Shown: positions 42,102 through 50,640 of the stretch, piece by piece
Layout of the letters: every line of letters starts with the position of its first letter
Position numbering within the stretch: position 1 is the first letter of the stretch
Origin: JAXLQL01 sp046331625
GTDB taxonomy: Bacteria > Acidobacteriota > Terriglobia > Bryobacterales > Bryobacteraceae
Direction: 5' to 3'
Length of the DNA: 64,000 bases
Assembly: GCA_046331625.1 (NCBI GenBank)
Contig: JAXLQL010000031.1
Location: 26,000-89,999, forward strand
The notes under the pieces: generated by a model
The model's input: only the letters and a program-made list of their open reading frames with translations
Told to the model about the DNA's origin: nothing
The model's database searches: none
Made by a program: the position numbers and the translations under genes

Positions 42102-44863
42102 TTCGCAGCCGCCGAAGTAGTAACTATTGTCGCGGATTCGGTGCTGCCTGCCAAGGGAAATCGCACGCAAATCCGGGTTCCGAGGCCGGGACCGGTGGTG
42201 ACGTCGAAGGCGCCACCGGCCGAGGCGGCGCGTTCGCGCATGCCGAGCAGACCGAGCGAGTCCTGTTTCACGAAATCCGCCGGGGCGATGCCGCGGCCGT
42301 CGTCGGATACTTCGAGCTCCACCGAATCGGCCCGTGAGCGCAGGACGACGCTGACTTCGTTGGCGCCGGCGTGGCGGGCGACATTGGTGAGAGCTTCCTG
42401 GAGGATCCGGAAAATGGTGGTGGCCAGTTCCGGGGAGGCAGCGGCCTCTTGGAGACGGCAGTGGACCGGAATGCCGAGTTGCTTTTCGGTCTCGCGGCAC
42501 TGCCATTCGATGGCGGCGTTGAGGCCGAGGTTGTCGAGCACGGGCGGGCGCAGTTCGGTGGCGATGCGGCGGACACTCGAAATGGTGGAGTCGACGAGCG
42601 AGAGCAAATCGGCGAAGTCGTGAGGAGTGGTTCCGTTGCCGCGGGCCGAGCGGTTGCGGATCATGGCGAGCCCCATCTTGATCGCGGTCAACTGCTGGCC
42701 GAGTTCGTCGTGGATCTCGCGGGCGATGCGCGTGCGCTCGGATTCAGTGGCCGACTCGAGCTTGGCGGCGAGCGCGCGCAGGCGGCGTTCGGATTCGCGG
42801 AGCTCTTCCTCGGCTTCGAGGCGGTCCATCTCGGCGGCGGCGCGCGAGGCAAAGATGCGCAAGGAGGAGCGAACCAGTTCCGGATAAGGGAGCGGAGTGC
42901 GGGAAATCACGACGATGTGGCCGCGGACGCGGTCGGCGGAGTCGAGTATCGGGGTGGCGGCGTAGAATTCGATCTTGGGGCCGGCGAACAAGGGGTCATC
43001 GGGATACTTGCGCCAAGCGCCAGTCTCGATGAACTCCTCGTTGCCGTCGCGGACCGAGTCGCAGGGAGTGCCGGTCAGATCGAACTCCTCGGGCACTTCG
43101 GCGAACAAGCCACAGATTCCCGCCACGACTCGGGCCCGCCGCGCCGGTTCCGAATAGAATTCGCAAACGAACGCTCCGTCGGCGCGAAGCGCCAGTGCCA
43201 GATGTTCCACCAGCGAGCGGAAGAAGGCGTTTCCGGTATTGGCGGAGACGCCCTTGGCGAGATTCGTGATGGTCTCTTCGGTGTGCTTGCGCTCGGTGAC
43301 GTCGCGTTGAACGCCCCACATGCGCAGGAGCAGGCCGTTTTCCACCACCGGAAAGATGTTGGTGTGGAAGTAGCGCTCGCTGCCATTGGCGAGGCGGTGA
43401 TGGGAGAGGAACTCGGCGGCTTGGCTCTTGGCGCGGGCCATCTTGAGGTCGGCGATGGCATTGATGGGATCTGAGCCATCGCGGAAGTCGATGGGCTTCT
43501 TGCCGACCATGTCGGCTGCCTTTTCGAGCCCACGCATGCGGGCGCAAGCATCATTGGCTTCGGCGATTCTTCCACTCGAGTAGCAGAGGCGAACGATCTC
43601 GGCCTCGGGCAAGTGGAGCGGCACGGGAGGATCGAATTCGCAACGGAAGATCCCTTCCGAGCTCTTGCCGATGAAGGCGCGATAGCGTTCCTCACTGGCG
43701 CGCAAGTCGGCTTCCACGCGCTCTCGTTCGAGTTCGGCGGAGGCGCGCGCGGAAAGGATACGCAGGGTGTCGGAGACCAAGCGGGGGTCGCCCATCGGGT
43801 TTCGATACAGCACGCCCATCAAGCCGATGGGCTCGCCATCGGCTCCGCGGAGCAGGGCTCCGGCGTAGCCTTCGGCCTTGGCTTGCCGCAGAAGCGGCGC
43901 GTTCGGGAACAGCTCGCGGACCTTCTCGCGGTAGATGCAGATCTCCGAACCGGACACTTTTTCGCAAGGTGTGCCTTCGAGATCGAACTCGGTATTCGGC
44001 GCGAACTTGCCGCGGACCCAAACCGCCGCGGTCATCATGCGCCCGGACTGATTGGGCAGCGCCCGGGCGATGAAAGCGTTGTCGGCCTGGAGCGCGGTAC
44101 CGAGGTGCTCGACCAGCGAGCGGAAGAAGGCCTCGCCTCCGTCGACGGTGACATTGCCGGCCAGGGCCGAGAGCATCTCCTCGGTGCGTTTGCGTTCAGT
44201 GATATCGCGCTGCACTCCCCAAACACGCAGCAGTGCGCCGTTTTCGATTACCGAGAAGCAACTGGTGTTGTAATAGCGCACCGAACCATCGGGGCGGCGC
44301 TCGCGATTGAGCAGGTCGCGCATGTTGAACTTGGCGCGGATCATGGCCAGGTTCTCGTTCGTAATCACCGGATCGTCAGGGTTGCGAATCGCCGCCAGCG
44401 GCTGGCCCACCATGGCGCCGGCGCTCGGGAATCCGCGCAGGCGGGCTTCCACTTCGTTGCACTCGGCAATCACGCCGCGTTCGTAGCAGAGGCGGTGGAT
44501 CTCGTCGTCGGAGAGGTCCATCGGGATCGGCGGTGAGAACTCCATCCGGAGAATGCCTTCGGAGCTGTTGGCGATGAAGGCGCGGTAGCGATCATCGCTC
44601 GCCTTCAAAGCTCCGCTGACATTGCGAAGGTCAGCGACTGTTCGCCGCAGGCGCCAGACGAGCAAGGCCAGGATCGGGATGAGCAGAGCGACGGTGCCCA
44701 GCAGGACGGTGGCAGCCGTGTGGGCGGCGTCAGGGTCCAGCCACGGAACAGCGGCCCTGGCCGCAGGGACACAGTAAACCGCGAACGCCGCTAGGCAAAG
44801 CGGAGATCCGGTAGGCTCGCGATGATGGGGCAAGATGAATCGCGCCTGATCGGATCTAATCAT
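42098..44863 (-). CDS. NarX-type sensor histidine kinase with duplicated PAS-GAF modules
   Basis: 921 residues. One transmembrane helix (about 50-70) is followed by PAS1, GAF1, PAS2 and GAF2, then a HisKA_3 dimerisation domain (REIHDELGQQLTAIKMG) and an ATPase domain (EALTNVARHA, DDGRGI, GLLGMRERA). The two PAS-GAF modules are clearly duplicated: both contain YRAFI..SSEGI, LLR(V/M)WGVQRD(I/V)TERK and AFFRSLVEHL. It should sense small ligands or redox state and phosphorylate the coupled NarL-type regulator. Confidence 0.92.
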   Translation of the reverse strand: MIRSDQARFILPHHREPTGSPLCLAAFAVYCVPAARAAVPWLDPDAAHTAATVLLGTVALLIPILALLVWRLRRTVADLRNVSGALKASDDRYRAFIANSSEGILRMEFSPPIPMDLSDDEIHRLCYERGVIAECNEVEARLRGFPSAGAMVGQPLAAIRNPDDPVITNENLAMIRAKFNMRDLLNRERRPDGSVRYYNTSCFSVIENGALLRVWGVQRDITERKRTEEMLSALAGNVTVDGGEAFFRSLVEHLGTALQADNAFIARALPNQSGRMMTAAVWVRGKFAPNTEFDLEGTPCEKVSGSEICIYREKVRELFPNAPLLRQAKAEGYAGALLRGADGEPIGLMGVLYRNPMGDPRLVSDTLRILSARASAELERERVEADLRASEERYRAFIGKSSEGIFRCEFDPPVPLHLPEAEIVRLCYSSGRIAEANDACARMRGLEKAADMVGKKPIDFRDGSDPINAIADLKMARAKSQAAEFLSHHRLANGSERYFHTNIFPVVENGLLLRMWGVQRDVTERKHTEETITNLAKGVSANTGNAFFRSLVEHLALALRADGAFVCEFYSEPARRARVVAGICGLFAEVPEEFDLTGTPCDSVRDGNEEFIETGAWRKYPDDPLFAGPKIEFYAATPILDSADRVRGHIVVISRTPLPYPELVRSSLRIFASRAAAEMDRLEAEEELRESERRLRALAAKLESATESERTRIAREIHDELGQQLTAIKMGLAMIRNRSARGNGTTPHDFADLLSLVDSTISSVRRIATELRPPVLDNLGLNAAIEWQCRETEKQLGIPVHCRLQEAAASPELATTIFRILQEALTNVARHAGANEVSVVLRSRADSVELEVSDDGRGIAPADFVKQDSLGLLGMRERAASAGGAFDVTTGPGLGTRICVRFPLAGSTESATIVTTSAAAK

Positions 44864-44914
44864 AGGTCAGGGCGGGGTTCGAGCACAACTGCCACTTTCG
44901 CTACACTATGGGGC

Positions 44915-45286
44915 ATGACCACCCGTCGCGCGTTGCTCCTCGCGGCGCTTGCCGCGCTGCCGCTGCTGGCCGACAAAGACATGACCAAGCTCCAGATCGA
45001 GGTCAAGGACTTGCAGGGCAAGCCCATCGATCGTGCCGGCGTGAAAGTCCGGTTCGTGCAAGGGCGCTCGGCGGCGAAGTTCGGCAAGAAGATCATCAAG
45101 GCCTGGGAACTGCGGACCAATCAGTTGGGGATCGCCAAGATTCCGGAGATCCCGCAGGGCAAGATCCTGATCCAGGTGATGGCCAAGGGTTACCAGACCT
45201 ACGGCAAGACGCATGACATTCAGGAAGAAGAGAAGACGGTCGAGATCCGCCTGAACCCACCGCAGCCTCAGTATTCGGCGCACTGA
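44915..45286 (+). CDS. Small exported protein with carboxypeptidase-regulatory-like domain
   Basis: 123 residues: a signal peptide (MTTRRALLLAALAALPLLA) and one beta-sandwich domain of the carboxypeptidase-regulatory type (LQIEVKDLQGKPIDRAGVKV, GIAKIPEIPQGKILIQVMA). It is probably a periplasmic binding or structural protein. The start lacks a Shine-Dalgarno, and TACACT ends 7 nt upstream. The CYTH gene begins 8 nt after its stop. Confidence 0.75.
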   Translation: MTTRRALLLAALAALPLLADKDMTKLQIEVKDLQGKPIDRAGVKVRFVQGRSAAKFGKKIIKAWELRTNQLGIAKIPEIPQGKILIQVMAKGYQTYGKTHDIQEEEKTVEIRLNPPQPQYSAH

Positions 45287-45294
45287 TCACGGCG

Positions 45295-45867
45295 GTGAAT
45301 CACTCGGGGCTGGAAGTCGAGATCAAACTGCGGGTGGAGTCCGCCGATGGGGCGCGGCGCCGGTTGGAGGTTTTGGGCTTTCAGCCGAGGACGGATCGCC
45401 TTCACGAGACCAATGCGCTGTGGGATTGGCCGGAGGCATTGCTGCGCGGCCGCGGTGAATTGCTGCGGGTGCGCGAGGTGGGCGGCCAGGCGATTCTGAC
45501 GTACAAGGGCAAGGCGATCGCGGGAAAGCACAAGGCGCGGCCGGAGATCGAGGTCGGACTGTCGAGCGCGAAGGCTTTCGAGGAGGTGCTGCGGCGTCTG
45601 GGCCTCGGCTCTACTTATCGTTACGAGAAGTTCCGCACGGAGTTCGAGCGGCCTGGCGATGATGGCCACGCCACCGTGGATGAGACGCCGATCGGCGTTT
45701 TCCTCGAGCTCGAAGGCGCGCCTGAGTGGATCGACCGAGTGGCTGGCGCGTTGGGTTTCGGGGCAAACGATTACATAACCGATTCTTACGCAACTCTTTA
45801 CAAGTTGCATTGCGAACGGACGGGCTGCGAAGCGGGAGAGGGGATGCTTTTCCGCAAGAACGCCTAG
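45295..45867 (+). CDS. CYTH-domain protein (class IV adenylate cyclase / triphosphatase family)
   Basis: 190 residues with the CYTH signature EVEIKLRV near the N-terminus and later conserved strands (LRVREVGGQAILTYKGK, EKFRTEF, ATVDETPIGVFLELEG). Such enzymes bind triphosphates in a beta-barrel tunnel; members are CyaB-type cyclases or thiamine/inorganic triphosphatases, and the exact activity cannot be told. GTG start, probably coupled to the preceding gene. Confidence 0.88.
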   Translation: MNHSGLEVEIKLRVESADGARRRLEVLGFQPRTDRLHETNALWDWPEALLRGRGELLRVREVGGQAILTYKGKAIAGKHKARPEIEVGLSSAKAFEEVLRRLGLGSTYRYEKFRTEFERPGDDGHATVDETPIGVFLELEGAPEWIDRVAGALGFGANDYITDSYATLYKLHCERTGCEAGEGMLFRKNA

Positions 45868-45956
45868 TGCAGGGAGTGAGTTCGCCCTAGACGCTTGTAG
45901 TTTCCCTGTTCCCGGCCTAAGCTTGAGGTACAAGGCTTGGAGGAGCCGATTCGGAG

Positions 45957-46430
45957 ATGAACGCCTTAGTCGTGAGCGTGCTGTGTATACCCGTGCTCGG
46001 GCTGGCGTGGTTCCATTTCATTTGCCAGTTGATGCTGCACCATCGCAGCAGCCGCAACCGCGCCGTGGAAGTTGCGGGAACGCTCGGGTTACGCTTCCCC
46101 TCGCTGAGGCCTCCCTGCGACCGCCCGTGGATCGAGGTGGCGGAGACCCTCGAGCGCGAGTTCGAGATGCTTTTCCAAATGGCGCGGGAATGCGCTCAGA
46201 TTCGGGACGTGATGGGCGGCGAAATTTGGATGCTGGCGGTGGGTTTCCACGTGGCGGCGCTAACGGGCCGTCTGGTGGCGAGCATCTGGCCGTGGCTCCT
46301 CGAGCAGTGCTTGACGCGAATGTGGCTGGCCACAGCTACGATGGCCGAGTGTATCGGAGACTATCGGCCCGTGCGGCGAAAAGCATCGCCGGCGCGGTTT
46401 CTTGCCAAGGCGGGCGGCGTGCGTATCTGA
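45957..46430 (+). CDS. Hypothetical protein with an N-terminal hydrophobic helix
   Basis: 157 residues. An N-terminal hydrophobic segment (residues 3-20) is followed by a mostly helical region with LEREFEMLFQMAREC and a second weaker hydrophobic stretch near 95-115. I recognise no family. GGAG lies immediately before the ATG and AGGAG lies 11 nt upstream. Codon use resembles the neighbours. Confidence 0.5.
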   Translation: MNALVVSVLCIPVLGLAWFHFICQLMLHHRSSRNRAVEVAGTLGLRFPSLRPPCDRPWIEVAETLEREFEMLFQMARECAQIRDVMGGEIWMLAVGFHVAALTGRLVASIWPWLLEQCLTRMWLATATMAECIGDYRPVRRKASPARFLAKAGGVRI

Positions 46431-46461
46431 GTTCCCTCCCCAGTGCGCCGCCCGATCTTTT

Positions 46462-47406
46462 TCACTGCTTGCGAAACCACAAAACCAGATCGGGACGGGC
46501 CCCGGTGTAGATTTCGCCGTGAGTATCGAGCTCGATCGAATGATGGCCCTTGGTTTCGACCCAGCCGAGCGGCTTTCCGGTGGAACGGTCCACTTTGACG
46601 AGCCATCCACCCACTCCGTTGGCGTTGTTGCGGGGCTGAGTGCCGATCCAAAGATCGCCCGCTGGGGAAAAGCTGATCGAGAAAGTCTTGCCGAGGTGGC
46701 GCCACTCGCCGATGTAGCTGCCATCGAGATGGAAGCGCTGGATGCGGCCGTTTTCGCGGTCGGCGACGTAGACGATGGAATCGCGGTCAATGGCAATGCC
46801 GTGGGGGAGCACGAACTCGCCCGGACCGGTTCCGCGCTTGCCCCACTGGCGCACTCGATTGCCCTTGCGGTCATACACCACCACGCGCGCGTTGCCGTAA
46901 CCATCGGAGATGTAGAGAAGGCCATCGCGGCCGAAGGCGATGTCGTTGGCTCCGCGGAAGGCGCTGCGGCCTTCTGGCATCTCGCCGACGTCGAATTGGA
47001 GCAGTTGCTTGCCTTGGGCGGTGAAGTGATGCACTTTGGAGCTGCCGGAATCGACGGTCCAGATGGAGCCGTCGCGATCGACGCGGATGCTGTGGGGGAT
47101 CGTGTAGAGTCCCTTGCCCCAGGAGCGCAGGACTTTGCCCTGGTGGTCCACCGCGAGGATGGGGTCGGCTTTGTCGCCGCGCTGGAAGAGGTAGATGGTT
47201 CCCTTGCGGTCAATGGTGACGGACGAGGAGAAGTCGAGCGCGAAGCCGGGAGCGGGGCTCGAGATGGTCATCTGGGTTTGGGTGAGCGCCAATTTGGGCG
47301 CTGAGGTGATGAGCGTGCGGAGAGCGGCAGCTTCGGCCTCGGGGTTGGGTTCCGACGGGCGCTGGGCAAGAAGAGGGAATGCGGCGGCCAAAACGAGGAG
47401 CTTCAT
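46462..47406 (-). CDS. Exported NHL-repeat beta-propeller protein
   Basis: 314 residues: a signal peptide (MKLLVLAAAFPLLAQ) and a six-bladed propeller with repeated blade motifs such as HSIRVDRDGSIWTVDSG, DIAFGRDGLLYISDGYGN and GIAIDRDSIVYVADRENG. It resembles the larger NHL protein at 38149. ATG 47406 begins the signal peptide, and AGGA lies upstream. The M48 protease gene is divergent. Confidence 0.85.
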   Translation of the reverse strand: MKLLVLAAAFPLLAQRPSEPNPEAEAAALRTLITSAPKLALTQTQMTISSPAPGFALDFSSSVTIDRKGTIYLFQRGDKADPILAVDHQGKVLRSWGKGLYTIPHSIRVDRDGSIWTVDSGSSKVHHFTAQGKQLLQFDVGEMPEGRSAFRGANDIAFGRDGLLYISDGYGNARVVVYDRKGNRVRQWGKRGTGPGEFVLPHGIAIDRDSIVYVADRENGRIQRFHLDGSYIGEWRHLGKTFSISFSPAGDLWIGTQPRNNANGVGGWLVKVDRSTGKPLGWVETKGHHSIELDTHGEIYTGARPDLVLWFRKQ

Positions 47407-47482
47407 GTGGGGTTCCTGACGGACCATCATACAGCGCGCGGAGCGAATCCAGAAACGGCCGGAAACATCCGATACTTGTAGC

Positions 47483-48583
47483 GTGCCTTTCCAACCTTCG
47501 AACACCTGGGCCGCCACCTACTACGATGGCCACTCCTCGCAAGGTGTGGCGGCGCAGGTAGGCCTGACCCCGGCTGGGCTGACGATTTACCGGGATGAAG
47601 CGCCGACGGTCCAGTGGCAATATGGAGAGGCGCGGCCGGAGGGGGGCTCGATCGACGGCGGTCCGGTGCGGCTGAGCCGGCCAGGTGCGGTGACCGAGAT
47701 GCTGCTGTTCGCCGACCCGAAGGTGTTCGATGAGATCCGGAAGCTGAACCCGGCGTTTCGCGTGAAGGGAGCAACTGCGCCAGCCAGCGGGCTGTGGAAA
47801 GCCTTGGGAGTGTTGGCGGCGGCGACCGTGGCGGTGATTGTGGTGCTCTACAAGTTCGCGTTGCCGGCGATCGGTGGGGCGATGGCGAAGCAGGTTCCGG
47901 TGGCATGGGAGGAGAAGCTGGGCGAATCGGTGGCGCGGCAAACGACGGCGCTCGAAAAGACGTGCACGGCCTCGGAGGTGGTGGAACCGATCCGGCAGTT
48001 GACGCAGCGGCTGGCCGATCAGCGGCCGGGGAATCCGTACAAGTTCCGGGTGACGGTGGCGCAAGGGGACATGGTGAACGCGTTCGCGGCTCCGGGGGGC
48101 TACGTGGTGGTGTATCGCGGGCTGCTCGACAAGACGAAGTCGCCCGAGGAACTGGCGGCGGTATTGGCGCACGAAGTGACGCATGTGTTGGACCGGCACC
48201 CCACCACGGCGATGATGCGCAGCATCAGCCTGTGGGCGCTGATCTCGATGCTCTTCGGCGATTCCACAGGAACGATCATCAGCCTGGCCGGCGCCCTCGA
48301 GGAACTGCGCTTCAGCCGCGACCAGGAGGAAAGCGCTGACCGCGGCGCGATGGAACTGATGGCGCGGGCGAAGGTGGATCCACGGGCCTCGGTGGCCGTG
48401 TTCCGGACGCTCGAGAAAGAAGGGGGCGATTTGCCTGCCTTCGCGAAGTATCTGTCGACGCATCCCCGGACAGCGGATCGGATCCGAAGCTTCGAGCAGT
48501 GGGCCGAGTCAGTGACTTATCGAGCCGAGCCGGTGCTTCCAGGGCAGGCTTGGCCGCCGCAGTCGGCGGCGTGCGGGAAATAG
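47483..48583 (+). CDS. M48-family zinc metalloprotease, membrane-anchored
   Basis: 366 residues. The ~110-residue N-terminal domain is of unknown type, followed by one transmembrane helix (about 110-135) and an M48 peptidase domain with HEVTHVLDRH and the third zinc ligand in ESADRGAMELM. STHPRTADRI near the end is typical of the family. Possible roles include quality control at the envelope. GTG start without a Shine-Dalgarno; GATACT ends 6 nt upstream. Confidence 0.88.
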   Translation: MPFQPSNTWAATYYDGHSSQGVAAQVGLTPAGLTIYRDEAPTVQWQYGEARPEGGSIDGGPVRLSRPGAVTEMLLFADPKVFDEIRKLNPAFRVKGATAPASGLWKALGVLAAATVAVIVVLYKFALPAIGGAMAKQVPVAWEEKLGESVARQTTALEKTCTASEVVEPIRQLTQRLADQRPGNPYKFRVTVAQGDMVNAFAAPGGYVVVYRGLLDKTKSPEELAAVLAHEVTHVLDRHPTTAMMRSISLWALISMLFGDSTGTIISLAGALEELRFSRDQEESADRGAMELMARAKVDPRASVAVFRTLEKEGGDLPAFAKYLSTHPRTADRIRSFEQWAESVTYRAEPVLPGQAWPPQSAACGK

Positions 48584-48605
48584 GGGCGATCCGAGCGCTT
48601 GGCCG

Positions 48606-49034
48606 TCAGTTCGGGAGCCGCAGGGACTGGTGCACTGCCAGCTTCCACTGCCCCTTGTCGAGCACCCAAACATGCACGAACCGCAGATGAGCTGGTGCGG
48701 GAGCGGCCCCCTTCGAACTGGTCTCGATCCGAGCCGTGCACATCGTGACGCCGGTGTTGCCGTACACCCGGGCATCGATCGATTCGTGGTCCACCTTGTG
48801 ATACTTCCGAACGCCGGTCTTCATGTTGGCGATGAACACGGCCTTGGTGTCGGTGTCGCCGGTGGAATGCGTGTAGGCGAGGTCCTCGGCCAGGATCTTG
48901 CCCAGCGCGGCTTCGTCAGCCTTGGCGGTGGCAGCGCCCCAGGCCTTCTCCGCCGCCTTGAGGCCGTCGAGCTTCTTGTCTTGCGCCAGCACCACCAGAG
49001 AAGTGGCGGCTACGATCAGTGCGAGTCTGTTCAT
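48606..49034 (-). CDS. Exported SnoaL/DUF4440-like protein
   Basis: 142 residues: a signal peptide (MNRLALIVAATSLVVLAQ) and an NTF2-like fold domain of the DUF4440 type (LKAAEKAWGAATAKADEAAL, WVLDKGQWKLAVHQS). Such domains act as enzymes or ligand-binding scaffolds; no catalytic set is evident. AGGTAGAG precedes the ATG. Confidence 0.82.
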   Translation of the reverse strand: MNRLALIVAATSLVVLAQDKKLDGLKAAEKAWGAATAKADEAALGKILAEDLAYTHSTGDTDTKAVFIANMKTGVRKYHKVDHESIDARVYGNTGVTMCTARIETSSKGAAPAPAHLRFVHVWVLDKGQWKLAVHQSLRLPN

Positions 49035-49053
49035 GCTCTACCTTGGTTACCAC

Positions 49054-49091
49054 AAATACGAAAGGCGGGACAAGCTCGCGCTCGCCCCGCC
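49054..49091 (-). terminator. Rho-independent terminator of the PEP-CTERM gene
   Basis: On the - strand GGCGGGGCGAGC, a GCGA loop and GCTTGTCCCGCC form a 12-bp stem (two G-T pairs) closed by a GNRA-type tetraloop, followed by TTTCGTATTT. It lies just after the stop of the PEP-CTERM gene and separates it from the DUF4440 gene. Confidence 0.85.
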
Positions 49092-49117
49092 CGGAAAATT
49101 GCTTGGTTCTGAATCGA

Positions 49118-49867
49118 TCAGGCTTGCTTGCGGCGAAGCAACGCCAATGCAGCCAGACCCGCTCCCGACAAAGCGATCGTCGCCGGCTCTGGCGTCAGCA
49201 CTTGATCCGGCACCTGTGGGTCGCCGAAAATGCTGTCGTCGAACATGATCTCATCGACCATGATCCAGACGCTCTGATAGAACAGCGTCAGCGTGAACTG
49301 CGTGTTCGAGGGCAGGATGCTCGCATCGAGGTAATACCACTTGGGATCCGGTGTCACCGGGTCCGCCAAGTTGAATCCGAGGGTGAAGCTGCCACCGTTC
49401 ACTTCGACGCGCAGCGGCGGACGAACGGATCCGAGGCCGTTCGAATCATCGAGGTGGATGCCGATCGTGTTGACCTTCACGCCTCCCGGGTGGTTGCTGA
49501 AATCGAACAGGAATGACGGTGCTCCGTTCAAGGCCGGGTTGCAGTAGTCCAGTCCCGTGCCCGAGCCCGGAGTGGAGCAAGGCGCACCACCGTTCGTATG
49601 CGGCGATTGGAGCCAACCCACGTACGGTCCCGGCGTGGTGCCCCAGTTCTGCGTCGTCGTGACGCCGTTGGTCAGGTCACCCAAGCCGCCGCTCAATGCG
49701 GCATAGGGTGTGGTTACCGGAGCTCCCGGTGCGTTGTAGCTGTCGTCGAAATAGGTGTACGCACCCGTACCTCCGTTTGGTCCCGAGTAAAAAAGCGGAT
49801 TGATCGTCGCCCCGTTAGCGGCAATCATCCCCCCCATAAGTAGGACAGCGCCTATCTTTTTGTGCAT
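49118..49867 (-). CDS. PEP-CTERM-anchored exported protein
   Basis: 249 residues: an N-terminal signal peptide, a secreted beta-rich domain with asparagine and glycine-rich stretches, and a C-terminal sorting signal made of TPEPATIAL, a hydrophobic helix and RRKQA. Such signals are cut by an exosortase, and the proteins are usually surface or matrix components. No exosortase is in the window. The gene has its own strong terminator and an AT-richer upstream region. Confidence 0.88.
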   Translation of the reverse strand: MHKKIGAVLLMGGMIAANGATINPLFYSGPNGGTGAYTYFDDSYNAPGAPVTTPYAALSGGLGDLTNGVTTTQNWGTTPGPYVGWLQSPHTNGGAPCSTPGSGTGLDYCNPALNGAPSFLFDFSNHPGGVKVNTIGIHLDDSNGLGSVRPPLRVEVNGGSFTLGFNLADPVTPDPKWYYLDASILPSNTQFTLTLFYQSVWIMVDEIMFDDSIFGDPQVPDQVLTPEPATIALSGAGLAALALLRRKQA

Positions 49868-49958
49868 TTTGGCACTCCTCCAAGCTTCCGTGCAAGAACC
49901 ACAAGTCCTAGGTGGACACAGACTACACTACACGTCTGCGTTCCCTCGGTAAACACCA

Positions 49959-49987
49959 TGTATAGCTTGTTTCCACACAGAAGTAAA
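49959..49987 (-). promoter_or_regulatory. Candidate promoter of the PEP-CTERM gene
   Basis: On the - strand TTTACT (49987-49982), a 17-nt spacer and TATACA (49964-49959) lie in the AT-richer 231-nt space between this gene and hslV. Each box matches four or more consensus positions. The long 5' leader (~90 nt) has no recognised structure. No other gene is seen in this space. Confidence 0.35.
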
Positions 49988-50098
49988 GCAGGTTTTGCGT
50001 GTCAACGGCAATTTGTTTTATCAGTACTGGTACCATCCTCTTCAACGTACCGGAATCGACCGTTCTGGAGACTCGGAATACAATAGAGGAGTACCAAA

Positions 50099-50638
50099 AT
50101 GGAACCTCGGATCCGGTCGACCACGATCCTCTGTGTGCGCCGCAACGGACGCGTAGTGATGGCAGGCGATGGCCAAGTCACCGCAGGCGGGGAGGTCCTC
50201 AAGGACTCCGCCAATAAATTAAGAAGACTTTATAAAGACAAGATCCTCGCCGGCTTCGCGGGTTCCACCGCCGACGCCTTCTCGCTGTTTTCCCGCTTCG
50301 AAGCCAAGCTCGAACAGCACAACGGGAACCTGCCGCGCAGCGTGGTGGAGCTCGCGAAGGACTGGCGTACAGACCGCGTCCTGCGCCACCTGGAAGCCCT
50401 GCTGCTCGTGGCGGACCTCCAGAACACCTACCTGGTGAGCGGCAATGGCGACGTGATCGAGCCCGACGAGCCCGTGGCGGCTATCGGCTCCGGCGGCGGC
50501 TACGCCAAGGCTGCGGCTCGCGCGCTGCTCGAGAATACGGAACTCGAAGCCAAGCCTTTGGTGGAGAAGGCCATGAAGATCGCGGGCGACATCTGCATCT
50601 ACACCAATCAACGCGTCCGGTTCGAGGAGCTCGGCTAA
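50099..50638 (+). CDS. hslV: ATP-dependent protease subunit HslV
   Basis: 179-residue proteasome-like peptidase. The mature nucleophile is Thr8 in RSTTILCVRRNG, after a 7-residue propeptide, and VVMAGDGQVT and AIGSGGGYA are family hallmarks. It forms a double hexamer that degrades proteins unfolded by HslU. GAGGAG lies 7 nt before the ATG. hslU starts 2 nt after the stop. Confidence 0.96.
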   Translation: MEPRIRSTTILCVRRNGRVVMAGDGQVTAGGEVLKDSANKLRRLYKDKILAGFAGSTADAFSLFSRFEAKLEQHNGNLPRSVVELAKDWRTDRVLRHLEALLLVADLQNTYLVSGNGDVIEPDEPVAAIGSGGGYAKAAARALLENTELEAKPLVEKAMKIAGDICIYTNQRVRFEELG

Positions 50639-50640
50639 TC

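Noticed and set aside
50056..50084. TCGACC-17-TACAAT as an hslV promoter
   Set aside because: The expected transcript start would fall within the GAGGAG ribosome-binding site, so this placement is unlikely.
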